A stretch of 64,000 nucleotides of DNA, from the NCBI RefSeq assembly GCF_037963865.1, contig NZ_CP150170.1, positions 1,178,001 to 1,242,000 of the forward strand. The letters are read 5' to 3'. The notes beneath the pieces are model-generated. The model was not told the DNA's origin, made no database searches, and saw only the letters and a program-made list of their open reading frames with translations. How positions within the stretch are numbered: the stretch's first letter is position 1; each line of letters starts with the position of its first letter. Origin of the DNA: Paenibacillus sp. FSL R10-2734. GTDB lineage: Bacteria > Bacillota > Bacilli > Paenibacillales > Paenibacillaceae. Below are positions 58,105 through 64,000 of this stretch, one piece after another. The position numbers and the translations under genes are program-made.

Positions 58105-58186
58105 TAGTTTTCGAAGAATCGGTCATTCGTGACCCGCAAGTATGTGGGAGGAATTTCCGCTAACACCACAAAGGAGGAACATTTTC

Positions 58187-58879
58187 ATGGCTAAACATGG
58201 TAAGAAATACCAAGAAGCTGCTAAGCTGATCAACAGCGAAGCGACTTACGAGCCTTCAGAAGCTGTAGAGCTTGTGAAAAAGGCAGCGACTGCAAAATTC
58301 GACGAAACCGTTGAAGCAGCAGTTCGTCTGGGTGTAGACCCGCGTAAACAAGACCAAGCAGTTCGTGGTGTTGTTGTCCTGCCTCACGGCACTGGTAAAA
58401 CACAACGCGTGCTTGTATTTGCAAAAGGTGAAAAAGCGAAAGAGGCAGAAGCTGCTGGCGCTGATTTTGTTGGTGATGCTGATATGATCAACAAAATTCA
58501 ACAAGGCTGGTTTGAATTTGATGTCTGCGTAGCTACACCTGACATGATGAGTGAAGTCGGTAAACTGGGTCGTCTGCTTGGTGGTAAAGGTCTTATGCCT
58601 AACCCTAAAGCTGGCACAGTTACATTTGATGTTACCAAGGCTGTGCAAGAAATCAAAGCCGGTAAAATCGAATACCGTCTCGACAAAGCAGGTCAAATCC
58701 ACGCGCCAATCGGCAAAGTGTCCTTTGATGCTGCACAATTGAACGATAACCTTAAAGCTCTTATCGACGCTTTGAACCGTGCGAAACCAGCTGCTGCTAA
58801 AGGTGTATACCTTAAAGGCATCTCGATTTCTTCCACAATGGGACCTAGCGCTCGTGTGAACACAACCGTCTTCAGATAA
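58187..58879 (+). CDS. rplA: Ribosomal protein L1
   Basis: 230 residues from ATG 58187 after AAAGGAGGAAC. It shows KKYQEAAKLI, VELVKKAATAKFDETVE, GKGLMPNPKAGTV and the C-terminal KGISISSTMGPSARV. L1 lines the E-site stalk and usually represses its own operon by binding the mRNA. Confidence 0.98.
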   Translation: MAKHGKKYQEAAKLINSEATYEPSEAVELVKKAATAKFDETVEAAVRLGVDPRKQDQAVRGVVVLPHGTGKTQRVLVFAKGEKAKEAEAAGADFVGDADMINKIQQGWFEFDVCVATPDMMSEVGKLGRLLGGKGLMPNPKAGTVTFDVTKAVQEIKAGKIEYRLDKAGQIHAPIGKVSFDAAQLNDNLKALIDALNRAKPAAAKGVYLKGISISSTMGPSARVNTTVFR

Positions 58880-58929
58880 ATAAAGGTTGACTCTTTGAGT
58901 CAATTTTGATAATCTATAACAGTTGTGAA

Positions 58930-59092
58930 ACTTAAGGTATCAATCTTAACCTTGAATATGCTTACCGTAGACAGTAGGTGCCTTAGTGCTTAATTCCCTA
59001 CCGAGGTGTTGTGATAGAAACAAGAAGTAACGAGCTCGCTCGTACAACTTTCGTTTTATCAAGCCTTCGTGATTCTGCGGAGGCTTTTCTAA
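58930..59092 (+). promoter_or_regulatory. L10 leader (autoregulatory) with attenuator
   Basis: The segment with ACCGTAGACAGTAGGTGCC and TTAATTCCCTACCGAGGTG (58965-59009) matches the known L10 leader that binds the L10-L12 complex. It ends in a terminator-like hairpin, AAGCCTTCG (59061-59069)/CGGAGGCTT (59078-59086) plus TTCT. Bound stalk protein would lower rplJ-rplL expression. Confidence 0.8.
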
Positions 59093-59163
59093 TGCCTGCG
59101 TAGGAGCGGTTGTGCTTTCCTTGGGAAGAACGCCGACACATAAATTTTCAGGAGGTGTATACA

Positions 59164-59667
59164 TTGGCAAATGCAAAAGTAATTCAAGCAAAACAGGATG
59201 CGGTTGACGTCGTTACTGCTAAACTGCAAAACAGTCTTTCGACTGTTGTAGCGGACTACCGTGGATTGAACGTTTCCCAAGTGACTGAACTGCGTAAGCA
59301 GCTTCGTGAAGCTGGCGTTGAGTTTCAAGTCCTGAAGAACACATTGCTACGTCGCGCAACTGCTGCGGCTGAGTTGAGTGAGTTGGATGCAGTTTTGACT
59401 GGTCCAACAGCTATCGCATTCAGTACTACTGATGCAGTAGCTCCAGCTAAAATTTTGAACGATTTCGCCAAGAAAAACGACGCTTTGAAATTGAAAGGCG
59501 GCGTAGTAGAAGGTCGTGTCATTGACGCTGACCAACTGAAAGCATTGGCTGAGCTTCCATCCCGCGATGGTTTGCTGTCCATGCTGCTTAGCGTACTTCA
59601 AGCTCCAATGCGCAACTTCGCGCTTGCAGTTAAAGCTGTTGCTGAAAAAGAAGAACAAAGCGCGTAA
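59164..59667 (+). CDS. rplJ: Ribosomal protein L10
   Basis: 167 residues from TTG 59164 after CAGGAGGTG; the open frame upstream falls in the leader. It shows ADYRGLNVSQVTELRKQLREAG, VLKNTLLRRA, and a C-terminal helix for L7/L12 dimers. Base of the ribosomal stalk and likely feedback regulator through the upstream leader. Confidence 0.97.
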   Translation: MANAKVIQAKQDAVDVVTAKLQNSLSTVVADYRGLNVSQVTELRKQLREAGVEFQVLKNTLLRRATAAAELSELDAVLTGPTAIAFSTTDAVAPAKILNDFAKKNDALKLKGGVVEGRVIDADQLKALAELPSRDGLLSMLLSVLQAPMRNFALAVKAVAEKEEQSA

Positions 59668-59733
59668 GCCTTTGACTCTTGCAGCATAAATCAATACCAC
59701 AAACAAATTTAAATTATAAATGGAGGTTCAATC

Positions 59734-60093
59734 ATGAGTAAAGAAGCAATCTTGGAAGCAATTAAAGGCATGAGCGTATTGGAACTGAACGACCTGGTTA
59801 AAGCAATTGAAGAAGAATTCGGCGTAACAGCAGCAGCTCCAGTAGCAGCTGGCGGTGCGGTAGCAGCAGTTGCTGAAGAGCAATCCGAATTTGACGTAAT
59901 TTTGACAGGCGCTGGCGCTTCCAAAATCAACGTTATCAAAATCGTTCGCGAAATCACAGGCCTTGGCTTGAAAGAAGCTAAAGACCTTGTAGACAACGCA
60001 CCAAAAGCAATCAAAGAAAAAGTAAGCAAAGAAGAAGCCGAAGCTACTAAAGCGAAATTGGAAGAAGCAGGCGCAGCTGTAGAAGTGAAGTAA
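59734..60093 (+). CDS. rplL: Ribosomal protein L7/L12
   Basis: 119 residues. N-terminal dimerisation helix (LEAIKGMSVLELNDLVKAIE), an Ala/Gly-rich hinge, and the C-terminal factor-binding domain (GLGLKEAKDLVDNAPKAIKE). The ATG follows TGGAGGT. Confidence 0.98.
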   Translation: MSKEAILEAIKGMSVLELNDLVKAIEEEFGVTAAAPVAAGGAVAAVAEEQSEFDVILTGAGASKINVIKIVREITGLGLKEAKDLVDNAPKAIKEKVSKEEAEATKAKLEEAGAAVEVK

Positions 60094-60108
60094 TTCCTTC
60101 TATACTGA

Positions 60109-60142
60109 AAACCCCTTGAACTTGTTCAAGGGGTTTATTTTA
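60109..60142 (+). terminator. Terminator after rplL
   Basis: AAACCCCTTGAAC (60109-60121) and GTTCAAGGGGTTT (60124-60136) are perfect complements, followed by ATTTTAT. Confidence 0.75.
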
Positions 60143-60191
60143 TAAAAATATAAGAAAGTATAAGTTTCACACTATACTTTATCTTTATATT

Positions 60192-60252
60192 TCTCTCGCT
60201 TGAACGCTTACCGTCCTTATAAGGACACCAAAGGCGTTTATGCTTGATAGAG
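60192..60252. repeat. Long imperfect palindrome before the methyltransferase gene
   Basis: Centred on TCCTTATAAGGA (about 60212-60223). Outer parts CTCTCGCTTGAACGC and GGCGTTTATGCTTGATAGAG are imperfect complements. The piece AAGGCGTTTATGCTTG also occurs near 51420 after the T-box terminator. Confidence 0.55.
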
Positions 60253-60306
60253 TTAGTAGGGTTGTGTGAATACAAACTATTAACATAAAGGAAAGGGAGG
60301 ATAGAG

Positions 60307-60906
60307 ATGTCGCAACATTATTATTCGCAGCAACCGGAAGTGCGTCATGACAGACGTACCATCGACACCGTTCTAAGAGGCAAAAGCTTTCGTTTTACAA
60401 GCGATGCGGGTGTGTTCTCTAAAGGAGACATTGATTACGGTAGCCGAGTTCTCATTGAAGCTATGATTATTCCGGACGGTTCGGCAGTGCTTGATGTGGG
60501 TTGCGGATATGGACCGATTGGCATAAGTGCAGCATACCTAGCCCCCAAAGGGCAAGTGACGATGATTGATATTAATAGTCGTGCGGTAGAACTTGCGCGT
60601 GAGAATGCTCAGAACAATGGAATCCGGAATGTTACGGTAATGGAAAGCGATGTGCTCGGCGCATTGAATGAACAGCAAAAGTTCGATGTGATTCTCACCA
60701 ATCCTCCGATACGTGCGGGAAAAGCTGTCGTGCATCAGATTTTTGAAGAAGCTTATAATCATTTAAATGAGGGTGGCTTTCTGTGGATTGTAATTCAGAA
60801 GAAGCAGGGTGCTCCGTCAGCGGTAGCTAAACTTGTAAGCTTGTTCTCGGAAGTGGAAGAAGTGGGGAAAGATAAGGGTTATCGCATTATTAAAGCTCAA
60901 AAATAA
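60307..60906 (+). CDS. Class I SAM-dependent methyltransferase (YbxB/RsmC-like)
   Basis: 199 residues. Motif I VLDVGCGYGPIGISAA, acidic motif II TMIDINSRAVELA, and motif IV NPPIRAGK. This last sequence, with NPP, points to a base N-methyltransferase of the RsmC type acting on rRNA. AAAGGGAGG precedes the ATG. The position between rplL and rpoB is that of ybxB in Bacillus. The target base is not established. Confidence 0.9.
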   Translation: MSQHYYSQQPEVRHDRRTIDTVLRGKSFRFTSDAGVFSKGDIDYGSRVLIEAMIIPDGSAVLDVGCGYGPIGISAAYLAPKGQVTMIDINSRAVELARENAQNNGIRNVTVMESDVLGALNEQQKFDVILTNPPIRAGKAVVHQIFEEAYNHLNEGGFLWIVIQKKQGAPSAVAKLVSLFSEVEEVGKDKGYRIIKAQK

Positions 60907-60920
60907 AATTCAATAGGTTA

Positions 60921-60949
60921 TTGACATGTGATAGTGATAATGGTATTAT
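60921..60949 (+). promoter_or_regulatory. Sigma-A promoter of rpoB
   Basis: TTGACA (60921-60926), 17-nt spacer, TATTAT (60944-60949). It leaves an untranslated leader of about 370 nt before rpoB. Confidence 0.75.
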
Positions 60950-60956
60950 TATAAAA

Positions 60957-61328
60957 TGTCAGTATTAAGATAGGCTCCATGTCTTTAGTTTGCTGAAATG
61001 TCAAGCGATATATTGTCGCCGGCTAGCGCATGCCGTACGGCAAGTTTTTTGCGAATTGGTTCTCTATGCTCTGGCGTAGCAGGTGCTACGCAGTAATAGA
61101 TAATAGCGCATAAACTGTTGCTTGGTGACGTATAATATGTACGTTTTGGGCAAATCTACTGGATAAGGAGTATTTTGGTCATGGATAATAGCGCTCTTTT
61201 TTCGAAGATTTCGATAAGGGCTTTTCTTTTATTTATGACTGAATCCTTGTAGTATGGTTCCATTATACGGTTCCAAACAAGGGTTCGCAATCAATTTTTA
61301 AGTGAGTAGACATGAGGGGTGAGTAAAG
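60957..61328 (+). other. Long rpoB 5' leader
   Basis: Non-coding. It contains AGCGCTC (about 61190) and AAGGGCTTTTCTTTT (about 61225-61239), which resemble a weak attenuator hairpin, and ends in the GAGGGGTGAG ribosome site of rpoB. Confidence 0.45.
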
Positions 61329-64000
61329 TTGGCAGGACATCTTGTTCAGTATGGTCGACGCACTCGGCGGAGCTATGCGAGAATTAACGAGGTACTCGAG
61401 GTCCCGAACCTGATCGAGATCCAACAAAAATCGTATGATTGGTTTTTGGAGGAAGGATTACGGGAAATGTTTCAGGACATCTCGCCGATCCAGGATTTCA
61501 CAGGTAATTTGGTACTAGAGTTCATTGATTACAGCCTGGGTGAACCAAAATATACGGTTGACGACGCTAAAGAGCGGGACGTAACGTATGCGGCTCCTCT
61601 GCGTGTAAAGGTGCGGCTCATTAATAAGGAGACCGGTGAGGTCAAAGAGCAGGAAGTGTTCATGGGAGATTTCCCGCTGATGACGGAGACCGGCACTTTT
61701 ATTATTAACGGTGCGGAACGGGTTATTGTCAGCCAGTTGGTTCGCTCTCCAAGCGTCTATTTCAGCACAAAAGTGGATAAGAACGGCAAAAAAACCTACA
61801 CCGCCACAGTAATCCCAAACCGCGGAGCGTGGTTGGAACTTGAGACCGACGCTAAGGATATTATGTATGTTCGTATCGATCGTACTCGTAAAATTCCTGT
61901 TACCGTACTTTTGCGTGCTCTCGGTTTCGGTAGTGATGCCGAAATTCTGGAATTGCTTGGCAATGATGAATATATTCGCAATACGCTGGATAAAGACAAC
62001 ACGGACTCCACGGAGAAGGCGCTTATTGAAATTTACGAGCGACTCCGTCCGGGCGAACCGCCGACACTTGACAATGCCAAAAGTTTGCTGGTCGCGCGTT
62101 TCTTTGATCCAAAACGCTACGACCTAGCTAATGTAGGCCGTTACAAAATTAATAAGAAATTGCACATCAAGAATCGTCTCTTCAATCAGCGTTTGGCACA
62201 ACCTTTGGTTGATGATTCTACAGGAGAAATTCTGGCTGAATCAGGTCAAATGGTTGACCGCAGACTGCTTGATGAATTGATTCCTTATTTTGAAAAGAAT
62301 GTTGCCTTTAAAAACTACCGTGTTACTGGTGGTGTTATGGACAGTGAAGATATTCCACTTCAAACGATTGACGTGTTCTCGCCAATTGAAGAAGGTCGGG
62401 TTATCAAGCTGATCGCTAACGGCAACATCGATAAGTCTGTTAAGCATATTACTCAAGCTGATATTATATCCTCGATCAGCTACTTTATTAATTTGCTTCA
62501 CGGAATTGGTAATACCGATGATATTGACCACTTGGGTAACCGTCGTCTGCGTTCTGTAGGTGAACTTCTGCAGAATCAGTTCCGTATCGGTTTGTCCCGT
62601 ATGGAACGCGTTGTACGTGAAAGAATGTCGATTCAGGATGCTAATGCAATTACGCCGCAGGCTCTGATCAATATTCGTCCAGTTATCGCGTCCATTAAAG
62701 AGTTCTTCGGTAGCTCCCAGTTGTCTCAGTTTATGGACCAGACGAACCCACTTGCGGAACTTACGCATAAACGTCGTCTGTCTGCACTAGGACCCGGTGG
62801 TTTGACACGTGAGCGCGCGGGATTTGAAGTTCGTGACGTCCATCACAGTCACTACGGTCGGATGTGTCCAATTGAAACACCAGAAGGTCCGAACATCGGA
62901 TTGATCAACTCCTTGTCCACCTTTGCCCGCATCAATGAATACGGCTTTATTGAAGCTCCGTATCGTTGGGTGGATCCGAAGACAGGTAAGGTAACCGAGC
63001 AAATTGATTATCTGACTGCTGATGAAGAAGATAATTATGTAGTTGCTCAGGCTAACGTGTTGATCGAAGAAGATGGCACCTTTAAGGAAGACATGGTAAT
63101 CGTTCGTTACAACAAAGACTCAGACAACATCACAACGATGCCAAGTAATCGTGTAGATTACATGGATGTTTCGCCTAAACAGGTCGTATCGGTCGCTACG
63201 GCGCTCATTCCGTTCCTTGAGAACGATGACTCCAACCGCGCTCTGATGGGATCTAACATGCAGCGTCAAGCTGTTCCGCTTCTAATTCCGAAAGCTCCAC
63301 TGGTCGGAACAGGAATGGAACATAAATCCGCTAAGGATTCTGGCGTATGTGTTGTTTCCAAGTATGACGGTGTTATCGAACGCTCCTCAGCTAATGAAAT
63401 TTGGCTGCGCCGTGTTGAGACTGTCGAAGGCAAGGAAGTTAAAGGCGACATCGTTAAATATAAATTACACAAATTTATGCGTTCTAACCAAGGTACCTGT
63501 ATTAACCAACGTCCTCTAGCTAAAAGAGGGGACATTGTTAAGAAGGGTGATATCCTGGCAGATGGTCCTTCCACAGAAATGGGCGAACTTGCTCTTGGTC
63601 GCAACGTAGTCGTTGCGTTCATGACTTGGGAAGGTTACAACTACGAGGATGCGATCCTGTTAAGTGAGAAACTTGTTAAGGAAGATGTATACACTTCGAT
63701 TCATATCGAGGAATACGAATCCGAAGCTCGTGACACTAAACTGGGACCTGAAGAAATTACACGTGATATTCCGAACGTAGGCGAAGAGGCTCTGCGCAAT
63801 CTTGATGAGCGTGGAATCATCCGTATCGGTGCGGAAATTAGCGCTGGTGACATTCTGGTTGGTAAGGTTACTCCGAAGGGTGTAACTGAATTGACCGCAG
63901 AAGAACGTCTCCTACACGCTATCTTTGGTGAGAAGGCTCGTGAAGTACGGGATACATCCTTACGCGTTCCTCATGGTAGTGATGGTATTATCGTGGACGT
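61329..64000 (+). CDS. rpoB: DNA-directed RNA polymerase beta subunit (5' part, runs off the window)
   Basis: About 890 codons are present and the frame is open to the window end. The start is TTG 61329, 5 nt after GAGGGGTGAG: AGHLVQYGRRTRRSYARINE follows. Landmarks are FIINGAERVIVSQLVRSPSV (residues 122-141), NKKLHIKNRLFNQRL and RMCPIETPEGPNIGL. The rifampicin region (about residues 459-490, FGSSQLSQFMDQTNP and LTHKRRLSALGPGG) has the usual sensitive-type residues. The lack of an ATG and of an in-window stop makes this gene easy to miss. Confidence 0.98.
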   Translation, partial: MAGHLVQYGRRTRRSYARINEVLEVPNLIEIQQKSYDWFLEEGLREMFQDISPIQDFTGNLVLEFIDYSLGEPKYTVDDAKERDVTYAAPLRVKVRLINKETGEVKEQEVFMGDFPLMTETGTFIINGAERVIVSQLVRSPSVYFSTKVDKNGKKTYTATVIPNRGAWLELETDAKDIMYVRIDRTRKIPVTVLLRALGFGSDAEILELLGNDEYIRNTLDKDNTDSTEKALIEIYERLRPGEPPTLDNAKSLLVARFFDPKRYDLANVGRYKINKKLHIKNRLFNQRLAQPLVDDSTGEILAESGQMVDRRLLDELIPYFEKNVAFKNYRVTGGVMDSEDIPLQTIDVFSPIEEGRVIKLIANGNIDKSVKHITQADIISSISYFINLLHGIGNTDDIDHLGNRRLRSVGELLQNQFRIGLSRMERVVRERMSIQDANAITPQALINIRPVIASIKEFFGSSQLSQFMDQTNPLAELTHKRRLSALGPGGLTRERAGFEVRDVHHSHYGRMCPIETPEGPNIGLINSLSTFARINEYGFIEAPYRWVDPKTGKVTEQIDYLTADEEDNYVVAQANVLIEEDGTFKEDMVIVRYNKDSDNITTMPSNRVDYMDVSPKQVVSVATALIPFLENDDSNRALMGSNMQRQAVPLLIPKAPLVGTGMEHKSAKDSGVCVVSKYDGVIERSSANEIWLRRVETVEGKEVKGDIVKYKLHKFMRSNQGTCINQRPLAKRGDIVKKGDILADGPSTEMGELALGRNVVVAFMTWEGYNYEDAILLSEKLVKEDVYTSIHIEEYESEARDTKLGPEEITRDIPNVGEEALRNLDERGIIRIGAEISAGDILVGKVTPKGVTELTAEERLLHAIFGEKAREVRDTSLRVPHGSDGIIVD

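Noticed and set aside
62241..62768. 175-codon minus-strand frame inside rpoB
   Set aside because: Antisense shadow of rpoB, whose plus-strand frame is unmistakable.

Overview
The window comes from a low- to mid-GC Firmicute, almost certainly a Paenibacillus or close relative. The evidence is the gene order ctsR-mcsA-mcsB-clpC-radA-disA-(pssA)-yacL-ispD-ispF-gltX-[T-box]-cysE-cysS-mrnC-rlmB-rae1-sigH-rpmG-secE-nusG-rplK-rplA-rplJ-rplL-(methyltransferase)-rpoB, which is the Bacillales core order, together with strong G-rich Shine-Dalgarno sites, frequent TTG/GTG starts, rRNA of Bacillales type, and intergenic repeats that I associate with Paenibacillus. All statements about homologues come from memory of the families; no search was run.

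Layout. (1) Positions 1-12400 hold a visibly AT-rich cell-surface polysaccharide cassette: a broken membrane-protein fragment at the left edge, an ABC exporter (Wzm/Wzt with a C-terminal glycan-binding domain), a methyltransferase + kinase-like + coiled-coil protein resembling the chain-capping protein WbdD, three GT2 glycosyltransferases, a giant acyltransferase-3 fusion protein, and a convergent GtrB-like polyprenyl-phosphate glycosyltransferase. (2) Positions 12700-19200 are less AT-rich and hold rfbB-rfbD (dTDP-rhamnose), two more GT2 enzymes, a polyprenyl-phosphate sugar-1-phosphate transferase that could prime glycan synthesis, and a membrane-anchored GDPD-like protein. (3) Positions 19300-25100 hold pcrB-pcrA-ligA, with two different interspersed repeats before and after pcrA. 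(4) Positions 25200-29660 hold a two-component system, a kinase-less copy of its sensor, and a class A penicillin-binding protein, apparently one cell-envelope operon; a convergent MFS pump of the fosmidomycin-resistance family follows. (5) Positions 31000-36460 hold a complete rrn operon (16S, tRNA-Ala, 23S, 5S) with tandem promoters. (6) Positions 36470-36750 hold a same-orientation cluster of DnaA-box-like 9-mers, followed by an Eis-like acetyltransferase. (7) Positions 38100-42980 hold the CtsR-controlled heat-shock operon. (8) Positions 43000-43300 are non-coding with short palindromic repeats. (9) From 43700 to the right edge run radA through rpoB: DNA repair and c-di-AMP, isoprenoid and phospholipid synthesis, aminoacyl-tRNA synthesis, RNA processing, sigH, the ribosomal stalk and protein L1/L11 genes, and RNA polymerase beta (truncated by the window end).

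How the parts work together. The first 19 kb would prime, assemble, cap, export and decorate a surface glycan; the WbdD-like protein next to a Wzt with a glycan-binding domain suggests export coupled to chain termination, a scheme best known from Gram-negative O-antigens. The two-component/PBP operon is a plausible envelope-stress module. The rest is housekeeping, with recognisable control elements: a CtsR box, a Cys-specific T-box, an L10-type leader and several sigma-A promoters. The observations most worth a second look are the WbdD-like capping protein, the kinase-less sensor paralogue, and the DnaA-box cluster between the rrn operon and the acetyltransferase gene.
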